Notes: generated from the letters alone by a model not told the origin. Shown: positions 8,323-14,989, counted from the first letter of the stretch. The stretch is 26,564 nucleotides of DNA from DATJLQ01 sp035509415 (GCA_035509415.1 DATJLQ010000162.1:1-26564), one strand, 5' to 3'. Numbers and translations are program-made.

Positions 8323-8979
8323 TCAGAAGCTGAAGGCGCGCGGGCGCGCGAAGCCCGGCAACGGCAAGGTCGCGGCATCGTGCAGCTGGCGCGTCTCGAG
8401 GAGCCCGCCGCGGCGCGCGATCAGCGTCGTGCGTCCGACCTTGCCGGGTGCGCGGATCACGGTCGCGAGCCGGCCGCCCTCGCCGAGCTGGTCGAGGATC
8501 GCGTCGGGCACCGCCTCGACGGCACCCCCGATCAGGATCAGATCGTAGGGGGCGCGTGCCGAATAGCCGCGCTCGAGCGCCCCGCCGGTGACGATCGCGT
8601 TGCGCACCCCGAGGTCGCGCAGCGTCGCCGCCGCGTCGGAGGCAAGGCGCGCGTCGGCTTCGAGGCCGACCACGCTGTGGCAGAGGCGCGCGAGCACCGC
8701 CGTCCCGTAGCCGGTGCCGGCGCCGATCTCGAGCGCATCCTCGTCCTTGGCCGGCGCAAGGAGCTCGACGAGGCGCGCGAGCACCAGGGGCTCCATGAGG
8801 AAGCGGCCCTGGCCGAGCTCGATATCCTCGTCCACATAGGCGACGCCGTGGAGGAGCGGCGGCAGGAAGCGCTCGCGTTCGAGGGCTCCCATCGCGGCGA
8901 GCAATTCGGGGTTGCCAATACGGTTCGGAATGAGCTGGCTTTCCAGCATGTTACGGCGAGCGGCGGCGAAATCGGCCAT
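8323..8979 (-). CDS. pcm: Protein-L-isoaspartate O-methyltransferase family protein
   Basis: A 218-aa SAM-dependent methyltransferase of the PCMT family, which tags isoaspartyl residues in aged proteins for repair. The N-terminus has ARRNMLESQLIPNRI and LERERFLPP. The SAM-binding motif I is LEIGAGTGYGTAVLARL at about 84-100, and a later IVTGGALERGYSARAPYDLILIGGAVE matches the substrate-loop region. The usual Ser/Thr-Gln before the first SAM motif is replaced by GRFLMEP. Alphaproteobacterial paralogues next to tolC often share this divergence, so true isoaspartyl activity is not assured. It begins at 8979 and precedes tolC on the same strand, a common alphaproteobacterial order. Confidence 0.87.
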   Translation of the reverse strand: MADFAAARRNMLESQLIPNRIGNPELLAAMGALERERFLPPLLHGVAYVDEDIELGQGRFLMEPLVLARLVELLAPAKDEDALEIGAGTGYGTAVLARLCHSVVGLEADARLASDAAATLRDLGVRNAIVTGGALERGYSARAPYDLILIGGAVEAVPDAILDQLGEGGRLATVIRAPGKVGRTTLIARRGGLLETRQLHDAATLPLPGFARPRAFSF

Positions 8980-9031
8980 GGGGCACCGGGGACGATCGGG
9001 CGGACGGGCGCCGCGCGGGCGCGATCAATCC

Positions 9032-9060
9032 TATATACGTGGCAAGGCCCCGAAACACAA
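9032..9060 (-). promoter_or_regulatory. Candidate sigma-70 promoter for pcm-tolC
   Basis: On the minus strand TTGTGT (9055-9060) is followed after 17 bp by TATATA (9032-9037), about 50 bp before the pcm-like ATG. The spacing is ideal; the -35 match is only fair. Confidence 0.45.
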
Positions 9061-9105
9061 CGCTCCGAAGCGCGGAATTCCGTCGATCCGGTGCCAAAAC
9101 TCGGC

Positions 9106-9134
9106 TTGACCCCAAGGGCGGCGGCGGCAAATAT
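9106..9134 (+). promoter_or_regulatory. Candidate promoter for tRNA-Cys
   Basis: A good -35 box, TTGACC (9106-9111), is followed after 17 bp by AAATAT (9129-9134). It lies 64 bp ahead of the tRNA-Cys gene on the same strand. The -10 box is imperfect. Confidence 0.4.
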
Positions 9135-9198
9135 GTGCGCCCTTTGGCGCCGGGCGCGCGTCGCGAGCGCCGATGGGGGCGGCAAGTTCCCGCATTCC

Positions 9199-9272
9199 GG
9201 CCGGGTGGCAGAGTGGCCATGCAGGGGACTGCAAATCCCCGTACGTCGGTTCGATTCCGGCCCCGGCCTCCA
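9199..9272 (+). tRNA. tRNA-Cys (anticodon GCA)
   Basis: A 74-nt cloverleaf with encoded CCA. The acceptor stem GGCCGGG (9199-9205) pairs with CCCGGCC (9262-9268), followed by discriminator T and CCA at 9270-9272. The anticodon loop reads CTGCAAA, giving GCA for cysteine. The T arm GTCGG-TTCGATT-CCGGC is intact, with one G-U pair. The U discriminator is the known cysteine identity base. The variable loop is short, as expected. Confidence 0.96.
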
Positions 9273-9316
9273 ACGCGCTTCGGACCAGTCCGGGCCGGGC
9301 TCGGGGCGCAACCTGC

Positions 9317-9349
9317 GGCCCAACAATCCCTGGCCCAACAATCCCTGGC
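9317..9349. repeat. 15-bp tandem duplication between the two tRNA genes
   Basis: The unit GGCCCAACAATCCCT occurs perfectly at 9317-9331 and 9332-9346, followed by the first bases of a third copy. It lies in the 139-bp spacer between tRNA-Cys and tRNA-Asn. The end of the second copy supplies the CTGGCA that could act as the -35 box of the tRNA-Asn promoter. Confidence 0.9.
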
Positions 9350-9374
9350 ATCGCCCGGGCGCGTCTGATACATA
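9345..9374 (+). promoter_or_regulatory. Weak candidate promoter for tRNA-Asn
   Basis: CTGGCA (9345-9350), 18 bp, then TACATA (9369-9374), ending 37 bp before the tRNA-Asn gene. Matches to the consensus are modest. The -35 overlaps the tandem duplication. Read-through from tRNA-Cys is an alternative. Confidence 0.3.
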
Positions 9375-9411
9375 CCCGTCGCCGCGCCTCCCTTGGCCGC
9401 GCGGCATCCGT

Positions 9412-9486
9412 TCCGGGGTAGCTCAGCGGTAGAGCAGCCGGCTGTTAACCGGCTGGTCGTCGGTTCGAATCCGACCCCCGGAGCCA
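9412..9486 (+). tRNA. tRNA-Asn (anticodon GTT)
   Basis: A 75-nt cloverleaf with encoded CCA. The acceptor stem TCCGGGG (9412-9418) pairs with CCCCGGA (9476-9482), discriminator G, CCA at 9484-9486. The anticodon stem-loop CCGGCTGTTAACCGG shows the GTT anticodon. The T arm GTCGG-TTCGAAT-CCGAC is perfect. Four Ts follow directly (9487-9490). Confidence 0.97.
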
Positions 9487-9581
9487 TTTTCCCAAAGGCA
9501 AGTGAACCTGGGGCTACAGCCCGGGCTACATCGAACGGATCTCGCGGGCGCGGCCGGCGGCTCCGATTTCGGCGCAATGAC

Positions 9582-9610
9582 TGTCCTAAATCGCGGTTTG
9601 CGATAGGACA
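9582..9610. promoter_or_regulatory. Inverted-repeat operator candidate of hicAB
   Basis: TGTCCTA (9582-9588) and its exact complement TAGGACA (9604-9610) flank further complementary ATCGC (9590-9594) and GCGAT (9600-9604). Together they form an 11-bp dyad with two unpaired bases in the left arm. The right arm covers the -35 box and spacer of the hicA promoter, the position expected for autorepression by HicB or the HicAB complex (inference from the family). Confidence 0.7.
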
Positions 9611-9625
9611 AAAAGCGCCTATATT
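9598..9625 (+). promoter_or_regulatory. hicAB promoter, probably giving a leaderless hicA message
   Basis: TTGCGA (9598-9603), 16 bp, TATATT (9620-9625). The hicA ATG begins at 9633, seven bases after the -10 box, so transcription would start at or next to the initiation codon. No Shine-Dalgarno sequence is present before this ATG, which fits a leaderless start. Confidence 0.55.
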
Positions 9626-9632
9626 TCCCTCC

Positions 9633-9848
9633 ATGAGAGGCTCTGAGTTCATCCGCCGAATACGCAAGACGGGGAAGACCAGGGGCGTTCGGGTCGTTTG
9701 GGACGAGACCCGCGGCAAGGGCTCTCACGGGACGCTGTATTACGGCGGCCGGCGCACGACGGTTCGTGACCTCAAGGATGAGCTGAAGGCAGGCACCCTT
9801 CATGGGATGCTCGCGCAGCTCGGGCTTAGGCTGGAAGATTTGGAGTAA
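9633..9848 (+). CDS. hicA: HicA-family mRNA interferase toxin
   Basis: A 71-aa toxin with a dsRNA-binding-like fold that cleaves mRNA when free of its antitoxin. It shows the family layout: MRGSEFIRRIRK helix, a beta strand with the catalytic GSH motif (G30-S31-H32), LYYGGRRTTV, and the closing GTLHGMLAQLGLRLEDL helix. His32 is the expected catalytic residue and is intact, so the toxin looks functional. The start at 9633 lacks a ribosome site but sits just after a -10 box. An antitoxin gene follows 48 bp downstream. The pair lies 146 bp after tRNA-Asn, a common landing place for mobile modules, though no attachment-site duplication was found. Confidence 0.9.
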   Translation: MRGSEFIRRIRKTGKTRGVRVVWDETRGKGSHGTLYYGGRRTTVRDLKDELKAGTLHGMLAQLGLRLEDLE

Positions 9849-9896
9849 ATCGATGGGTTTGGTTATTACCGCGCAACTTGATACGGGAGAAATTCG

Positions 9897-10337
9897 ATGC
9901 GCGCCTATCGGTTCGCCTATCCGGCCGCGCTCGCCGCGGCGGAGGAAGGGGGATTCGTAGTCAGCTTTCGCGACGTGCCCGAGGCCATCACCCAAGGGGA
10001 CGACGAGGCCGAAGCCTTGAGCGAGGGCGTCGATGCCCTTGACGAGGCGATCGCCGCGCGTATCAAGCATGGCGACGATATTCCGCCTCCCTCACCCGTC
10101 AAGCATGGTGAGCGCCTAGTAGCGGTGCCAGCACTGACCGCCGCCCAGGCCGTGCTCTATCTCGCGATGCGCGAACAGGGTGTCACCAAGAGCGAACTCG
10201 CCCGACGGCTTGGCACGACGCCGCGCGAAGCCGCGCGCCTCACCGATCCTCGACATCCTTCCAAAATCGCACGCATTGAGGCGGCGCTCGCCGTGCTCGG
10301 CCACGCGTTGGAGGTAGGATCGCGCAAGGTGGCGTAA
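9897..10337 (+). CDS. hicB: HicB-family antitoxin with C-terminal helix-turn-helix
   Basis: A 146-aa antitoxin. Residues 1-60 form the partly degraded RNase-H-like HicB domain (RFAYPAALAAAEEGGFVVSFRDVPEAITQGDDEAEAL) that covers HicA. A PPPSPVKHGERLVAVPAL linker follows. Residues about 79-140 are a DNA-binding helix-turn-helix of the Xre/HicB type (LYLAMREQGVTKSELARRLGTTPREAARLTD). GGGAGA six bases before the ATG at 9897 is a strong ribosome site, in contrast to hicA. This would favour antitoxin over toxin from the shared message. The 48-bp gap to hicA is longer than in many hicAB pairs. A strong hairpin follows 19 bp after the stop. Confidence 0.92.
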   Translation: MRAYRFAYPAALAAAEEGGFVVSFRDVPEAITQGDDEAEALSEGVDALDEAIAARIKHGDDIPPPSPVKHGERLVAVPALTAAQAVLYLAMREQGVTKSELARRLGTTPREAARLTDPRHPSKIARIEAALAVLGHALEVGSRKVA

Positions 10338-10356
10338 GCGGACACCGGCCGAAAGG

Positions 10357-10390
10357 CGGCGACCTTCGGCGAATTTGCCGAAGGTTGCCG
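10357..10390 (+). terminator. Strong hairpin after hicB
   Basis: A 14-bp stem with one G-U pair. Its perfect core is ACCTTCGGC (10362-10370), loop GAATTT, GCCGAAGGT (10377-10385). It lies just downstream of hicB. There is no U tract after it, so it may be a Rho-assisted or mRNA-stabilising end rather than a classic intrinsic terminator. Confidence 0.55.
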
Positions 10391-10840
10391 GGCCCTCGGC
10401 CCACCGCGCGCGCGAAGCGCCCACTCACGAGCGCCCATCGCGTCACCGTCTTTCGGATCGCGGCGAAGCTTCTTGAGGCACGGATGAACGGCCCGACCGG
10501 CGTGTCATTTCCCCGTTACCTACGACGCCCTGATGCATTTTGAAGCCAAACCTTTAGCGGGAGGGACCACGAACGAACAGTGGCCGCGAGAGACGGGCAC
10601 TGAGGATTCAGGCGGAAGGTGAATCCTGTGTCTCGGCCAGAACCGCCTCACAGCGCGTCATTCATTCGGCAGCCTCATCGCGCAGATGGGTCGCCTGCGC
10701 TTTTATGTTCAACAGCTGCTCACGGAGGCCGATATATGAGCCATCTTCTTCTTTGGGCCGCCGATTCTTGGTTGTTCGCCCCAAGCCGCACCGTAATTGT
10801 CGATTTCTCGATCAAGGCGAAGAAACTCAGAGGTCAGACT

Positions 10841-10854
10841 TCCGCCGAAGCGGA
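10841..10854 (-). terminator. TTCG-tetraloop hairpin after wzc
   Basis: On the minus strand TCCGC-TTCG-GCGGA, 24 bases past the wzc stop. The UUCG loop closed by C-G is known to be exceptionally stable. No U tract follows directly, so termination is a guess. Confidence 0.4.
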
Positions 10855-10877
10855 TGCACGCGGCCCTTAAGTCCGAC

Positions 10878-13511
10878 TCACGCGTGCCCGTGGCGCGTCC
10901 GGCGGACGAAGCCATCCGGGCCGGCATCGGGCGTGTCGTCGGACGGGCCGAGATCCTGCTCGACGTAATATTCCTTGTAGCCGCTCGCGTAGTAGTAGCC
11001 CGAGTCCGAATAATAGTACTGGGAGTGCTTCTTGAGGTCGACCTGGGTCAGGCAGATGCCGGCGATGTCGGCCCCCGCCTCGACCAGCATCTTGAGGCCA
11101 TTAAGCGCCGTCTCGCGCTTGGTCTTCTCCCAACGCACGAGATACATGGTCTTGTCGACGATACGCACCAGCACAAGCGCGTCCGACACCGGCAACACCG
11201 GCGGCGCGTCGATCACGACGATGTCGTAAAGCGACGAGAGGCGCGCGAGCAGCTTCTTCATTTCCTGGGAGCCGAGCAAATCCACCGGGTTGGGCGCGCG
11301 GCTTCCGGCCGTGATGAAATGCACACCCGAGCGCGGATCGATCTCCACCACGTCCTCGAGCGAGGCTTGGCCCGCGAGGAAATCCGTGAGGCCGAGCTTG
11401 TTCGGATATTCGAGGTAGTTGTGCATGTTCGGATGGCGGAAGTCGCAGTCGATCACGATCGCCTTCTGGGCCGAGCGCGCGGCCGAGCAAGCGAGCGACA
11501 ATGCCAAGGACGTCTTCCCCTCCCCCGGCACCGACGAGGTGAGCAGGATCGTACGCGGCGGATGATCGATGCGGGTCAGCAACAGCCCCGTGCGCAGCGT
11601 TCGGATCGCCTCGCCAAAGGACGAGTTGGGCCGCTCGACCGCGACCTCGTGCGGGCGCTTCCCTTCGGCCTCGCCTTCCTTGAGCGCGGGGATCATGGCG
11701 AGCGTCGGAAGCCCCGTCGCGGCCTCGATCTGGCCCAAGCTCCGGAAGCCCTGGTCGAACAGCTCGGTCACCACCGCGAGCGCCATCCCCACGATCGCCG
11801 AGACGATGAGCGCCGCCATCACCATCAGGTTCTTCCGGGGATAAAAGGGTGCGCCCGGGACCATGGCGCGCGAGATGATGCGCGCGTCGGGCTGCTCGGT
11901 CGCCGCATTCTGCTGCAGATCGGTTTCCTTGTACTTGGCGAGAATCGTCTCGTAGAGCTGCTTGTCCGCGTTGACGTTGGTCTGGAGCGAGCGGATCGTG
12001 ACCTCGGCCTGGTTCTGGTTCTCGAGCTTGGTCTGGAGCTGGTCGACCGCGTCCTGCAGGTTCTTCACGCGCACCTTGGCGATCGCGAGCTCGTTGTCCA
12101 TCTCGGCCGCGATCTTCGTCGCCTCGGTATGCATCTTGGCCTGCAGCCCCTTGAGTTCCTGCTCGGTGAGCCGCACCTGAGGGAAGCCCGCCTTGTACAT
12201 GGTCTTGTATTCGGCGAGCTTGCTCTGGAGCTGCGCCTCCTGATCGCTCAGGTTCTGGATCAGCTTGTTGTTGAGCACGGCGGCCGCGGTGTTGATGCTG
12301 CCGCTTTTCAGGAGCTGCTTGACCTGGTCGTCGCGCGCCTGCTTCTCCGAAAGGTCCGTCTGCGCCAGGGTCAGCTCTTCGTTGAGGCGCGCGAGCTGCT
12401 GCTGGATGATGGTCGAGCCGTCGACGTCGACGATGCCCGAGCGCCGGCGGAACGCGTCGAGCCGCTGCTCGTCGTCGATCATGCGCTGGCGCAGCTCGTT
12501 GACGCGCTGGCTGAGCCAGTCGTCGGCGCGCGAGGTGATCGCGTCCTTGTTGGCGAGCTGATCGAGGATGTAGAGCTCGGCGATCGTGTTGGCGGCGAGT
12601 GCGGCCATCTCGGGCTGCTTCGAGACGTACTGGATCGCGATCACCCGGCTGGTCTGCGACGTCTCCACCGTGATGCCGCTCATGAAATTATTGATCACCT
12701 CGTTGACGACGCTGTCGCCGCCGGCACCGGGGACGGTCCCCGCCGCATCGGGCACCAGGCTCGTGCGCGCGGGCTTCGCCTTCCCCGTCGCCGAGCCGTA
12801 AAGCACTTCCTTCAGGGGCCGCGTCACGTCGCGCGCGATCAGCTTGCGCAGCGGGTCGAGCAAGGTCGCGAACAGGCCCGGCTTGGGCGGAACGAGGGTC
12901 GGGTTGAAGAGAGGATTGTCGACCAGATCGAGCCGGTCGACCGCCTTCGCCGCGATGTCGCGCGAGCCGATCACCGCCGCCTGGGTGTCGGCGGTCAGCT
13001 CGTCGTCGATCAGGCCCGGGGCGACCTGCTGGAACGGCGTGAAGTTGGTCTCGTTGTTCTCGACGATGATATTGGTCTCGGCGCGGTAAAGCGGCGTCAC
13101 TTGGTTCACGATCAGGGTCGCGAGGCTGGTGATGACGAACATCACGCCCAGGATCATGAGCTTGCGGCGCTTCAGGATCGCCAGGATCTTGGTGATCTCG
13201 AAGCGGTTCTCGGCCCCGCCCGCGAGGAACGAGGGCTCGCTGCGGGAGAACTCGCCCTCGGCATAGGGCCGGCGCGGATCGATCGGCACGATTTTCGTCA
13301 CTCCAAGCTCCCTCGCCGCGCGCGACAACCCCGCCCATGGGTCCCCTGCCCATGACGGCACCGCACGGCCCGACGCGATTTCCCCTGGTATGGCTGCGGC
13401 GCCGGGGCGCTCGCTCGCGCTCGATCGACGCTCTTGATCGATGCTTGCGACCTTGCCCGGCCCTTGCGGCCCGACGATCGGACAAACATCATTTGGCTCG
13501 ATCGCCGGCAT
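10878..13511 (-). CDS. Wzc/ExoP-type polysaccharide co-polymerase with C-terminal tyrosine autokinase
   Basis: An inner-membrane protein that controls chain length and export of exo- or capsular polysaccharide. The 877-aa frame has a Wzz-type domain with a first membrane helix at about 117-138, a long periplasmic coiled-coil/GNVR region, and a second membrane segment after PFYPRKN. A cytoplasmic BY-kinase follows: Walker A SVPGEGKTS (about 660-668), Walker A' AIVIDCDFRHP (684-694), Walker B IVVIDAPP (764-771), and a C-terminal tyrosine cluster (YYYSDSGYYYASGYKEYY, about 832-849) that is the autophosphorylation tail. All kinase motifs are intact. No glycosyltransferase, wza or wzx/wzy lies nearby. 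The start is uncertain: the ATG at 13511 abuts a -10-like box, while an in-frame GTG at 13301 follows GAGGGAGC and would drop 70 low-complexity residues. Confidence 0.93.
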   Translation of the reverse strand: MPAIEPNDVCPIVGPQGPGKVASIDQERRSSASERPGAAAIPGEIASGRAVPSWAGDPWAGLSRAARELGVTKIVPIDPRRPYAEGEFSRSEPSFLAGGAENRFEITKILAILKRRKLMILGVMFVITSLATLIVNQVTPLYRAETNIIVENNETNFTPFQQVAPGLIDDELTADTQAAVIGSRDIAAKAVDRLDLVDNPLFNPTLVPPKPGLFATLLDPLRKLIARDVTRPLKEVLYGSATGKAKPARTSLVPDAAGTVPGAGGDSVVNEVINNFMSGITVETSQTSRVIAIQYVSKQPEMAALAANTIAELYILDQLANKDAITSRADDWLSQRVNELRQRMIDDEQRLDAFRRRSGIVDVDGSTIIQQQLARLNEELTLAQTDLSEKQARDDQVKQLLKSGSINTAAAVLNNKLIQNLSDQEAQLQSKLAEYKTMYKAGFPQVRLTEQELKGLQAKMHTEATKIAAEMDNELAIAKVRVKNLQDAVDQLQTKLENQNQAEVTIRSLQTNVNADKQLYETILAKYKETDLQQNAATEQPDARIISRAMVPGAPFYPRKNLMVMAALIVSAIVGMALAVVTELFDQGFRSLGQIEAATGLPTLAMIPALKEGEAEGKRPHEVAVERPNSSFGEAIRTLRTGLLLTRIDHPPRTILLTSSVPGEGKTSLALSLACSAARSAQKAIVIDCDFRHPNMHNYLEYPNKLGLTDFLAGQASLEDVVEIDPRSGVHFITAGSRAPNPVDLLGSQEMKKLLARLSSLYDIVVIDAPPVLPVSDALVLVRIVDKTMYLVRWEKTKRETALNGLKMLVEAGADIAGICLTQVDLKKHSQYYYSDSGYYYASGYKEYYVEQDLGPSDDTPDAGPDGFVRRTRHGHA

Positions 13512-13540
13512 TTTAAAGAGTTATCTTTTCTCCCGATCAA
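13512..13540 (-). promoter_or_regulatory. Candidate wzc promoter
   Basis: On the minus strand TTGATC (13535-13540), 17 bp, TTTAAA (13512-13517). If used, transcription starts inside the 5' end of the longest reading frame, which supports the GTG at 13301 as the true start and leaves a leader of roughly 200 nt. Confidence 0.4.
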
Positions 13541-13572
13541 TAACTTACCAACATTTAATGATCTTTTAATGT
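13519..13572. promoter_or_regulatory. Two dyads in the wzc/DUF3108 divergent spacer
   Basis: AGTTAT (13519-13524) and ATAACT (13540-13545) form an inverted repeat with centres 21 bp apart, across the candidate wzc promoter. A second, 22-bp quasi-palindrome at 13551-13572 (ACATT...AATGT; 18 of 22 positions match its own complement) lies just upstream. The spacer is far more AT-rich than its surroundings. They look like regulator sites; the regulator is unknown. Confidence 0.4.
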
Positions 13573-13662
13573 AACGGGCTGCCGGGGCCCGCGAGTCCTC
13601 CCGCGGCCGCGCGATCCGCGTCAATTCGGCGCCGTGGCCCGATCCGGGCTACAATCGGCGGC

Positions 13663-14544
13663 GTGATCGCCCGACCGTCCCGCATCTTGCTCGCCGCCGC
13701 TGCGTTGGTCCTCGTGCAAGCTGCGCTTGCCCAGGCTGCGTTTGCCCAAGCGTCGTTTGTCCCAGCCCCGACCCCGCAAGCCGCGGCCGCGCGCGCCGAG
13801 ACGCTGCGGGTGGTCATGGGCTACGAGCTCACCTGGCACGGAATCCTCGTCTACCGCATGTCGAGCGAGGCGACGATCGCGCCCGACTTCTACCGTCTCG
13901 GCTATTCGGGCACGACCCTTGGCCTGTTCGACCTCCTGATCGACTATCGGAGCCACGCCGAGGCGGCCGGTCGCCTCGCGAACGGCACCTCGCGGCCCGA
14001 GCATTATCGCCTCGACGCGCGCTGGCACGGCGAGCGGCGCCAGGCCGTGCTCGATTACGGGCCGGACGGACAGGTCGCAACCCACGTCGTCCCGCCGCCG
14101 GAAAGCGAGGACATCGACCCCGTGCCGCTGCCGATGCGCGAGAACACGGTCGATCCGCTTTCGGCCGCCCTCCTGGTCGGGATCGATGGCGGGCAGGATG
14201 GCGCCGAGCTATGCGCCGGCACCACCCGCGTGTTCGACGGGCGCCAACGCTACGACATGAAGCTCGAGAATCTCGGCCGCGTGGAGCTGCCGAAAGGCGA
14301 GCGCTCGGCCTATTCGGGGCCAGCGCTCAAATGCCGGGTGACGGTCCTGCGCCTCGCGGGCTTCAGCCAGGGATCCTTCGCCGAGCCCCAGCGGCCGCCC
14401 ACCCTGGTCTGGCTCGCGCGCGTCGCGCGGAACAAAATCATGCTGCCGGTGAAGATCGAGATCGATACCGGGCTCGGCGCGGTCGACGGCACTTTGACCC
14501 GGCTCGAGATCGCCGGGGACGGCGACCGACCGAAAGCGCCATAA
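13663..14544 (+). CDS. Secreted DUF3108-like protein
   Basis: A 293-aa exported protein of unknown function. It starts at a GTG, with a signal peptide (MIARPSRILLAAAALVLVQAALAQAAFAQA) and then a beta-rich body. The body contains LRVVMGYELTWHGILVYRM, FYRLGYSGTTLGLFDLLIDY and a C-terminal ARNKIMLPVKIEIDTGLGAVDGTLTRLEI, the pattern of DUF3108 proteins found in the alphaproteobacterial periplasm. No ribosome site precedes the GTG. A TACAAT at 13650-13655 ends eight bases before it, so a leaderless message is possible. The hydrophobic/Ala stretch of the signal peptide is built from three 15-bp repeats. It is transcribed away from wzc, which hints at an envelope role but does not prove one. Confidence 0.8.
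   Translation: MIARPSRILLAAAALVLVQAALAQAAFAQASFVPAPTPQAAAARAETLRVVMGYELTWHGILVYRMSSEATIAPDFYRLGYSGTTLGLFDLLIDYRSHAEAAGRLANGTSRPEHYRLDARWHGERRQAVLDYGPDGQVATHVVPPPESEDIDPVPLPMRENTVDPLSAALLVGIDGGQDGAELCAGTTRVFDGRQRYDMKLENLGRVELPKGERSAYSGPALKCRVTVLRLAGFSQGSFAEPQRPPTLVWLARVARNKIMLPVKIEIDTGLGAVDGTLTRLEIAGDGDRPKAP
13717..13761 (+). repeat. Three 15-bp tandem units in a signal-peptide region
   Basis: Units CAAGCTGCGCTTGCC (13717-13731), CAGGCTGCGTTTGCC (13732-13746) and CAAGCGTCGTTTGTC (13747-13761). In frame they encode QAALA, QAAFA and QASFV, at the end of the hydrophobic segment and the cleavage region of the DUF3108-like protein. Each of the first two repeats creates an A-x-A signal peptidase site. 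Confidence 0.85.
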
Positions 14545-14606
14545 CGCCAGGCGCGCGCGTGGCAATGCCGGCCACTCAATGCTCGAGGCGCCAATCGCTC
14601 CGGCCG

Positions 14607-14945
14607 CTAATTGTTGCTGTCCCCGCCACCGCCGTTGATTTCCATCACCGGCGCGCGCAGCTCATCCTCGTAGCAGGCGGCGTGGCCCTGGTCCCAGCTC
14701 TGCTTGTACTCCGGGTTGCTGGCATAGAGCTTCGGATCGCGCGGGCTCAGTGCAAGCACGCCGGTCGGGTTCGCGTCCGCGGCACCCTGGCGGCAGCCAT
14801 TGAGATAGGCCATGGCGAACATGGGCGGGCTGCCCGGAGGCGGTACGCGCGGGTTCGCGACCGGCGTACAAGCCCCAAGCGCCGCCGCGGCGCCCAAGGC
14901 GATCGATAGCAGCGTCAAGCGACGCACGATCTGGCTCATCGTCAT
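14607..14945 (-). CDS. Small putative lipoprotein
   Basis: A 112-aa protein with a type II signal peptide. The basic start MTMSQIVRRL leads into a hydrophobic stretch and the lipobox LGAC (Cys about residue 25), then a Pro-rich PVANPRVPPPGSPP linker. The mature part has AYLNGCRQGAADANPTG and a paired-cysteine C-terminal domain (NPEYKQSWDQGHAACYEDELR). It ends in a Gly-rich GGGGDSNN tail. I do not recognise a named family. The ATG at 14945 is taken; a second ATG at 14939 is equally possible, with GGGAGGG upstream of both. It is the last of three minus-strand genes for small secreted proteins, 44 bp after the previous one. It converges with the DUF3108 gene across a 62-bp gap holding a weak GTGGC/GCCAC hairpin (14559-14575). 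Confidence 0.75.
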   Translation of the reverse strand: MTMSQIVRRLTLLSIALGAAAALGACTPVANPRVPPPGSPPMFAMAYLNGCRQGAADANPTGVLALSPRDPKLYASNPEYKQSWDQGHAACYEDELRAPVMEINGGGGDSNN

Positions 14946-14989
14946 CCCCGCGCCCGGCCCTCCCGCGACCGAAGCCGGGCCTGCGTCAT

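Larger units (their letters stand above)
10338..10877. other. 540-bp stretch without a convincing gene
   Basis: Between hicB and the wzc stop. Beyond the hicB hairpin it holds a small 6-bp hairpin (GGATTC 10604-10609 with GAATCC 10621-10626) and locally lower GC. It also holds a 41-codon minus-strand reading frame from a TTG at 10784 to a stop at 10662, whose last residues (SYIGLREQLLNIKAQATHLR) have protein-like composition. That frame has no ribosome site and could be a relic. Plus-strand frames here are short and look like chance. Confidence 0.5.

Noticed and set aside
9487..10400. hicAB as part of an integrated element using tRNA-Asn as attachment site
   Set aside because: No repeat of the tRNA 3' end was found downstream. 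A 9-base match (CGAATCCGA) near 16597 is too short, and there is no integrase.
10619..10870. Plus-strand 83-codon frame in the gap after hicB
   Set aside because: GTG start without a convincing ribosome site, random-looking composition, and it overlaps the possible wzc-side hairpin.
10797..13355. 852-codon open frame opposite wzc
   Set aside because: Antisense shadow; the minus-strand product has intact kinase motifs.
14559..14575. GTGGC/GCCAC hairpin between converging genes as a terminator
   Set aside because: Only five base pairs, loop of seven, no T tract; too weak to list separately.
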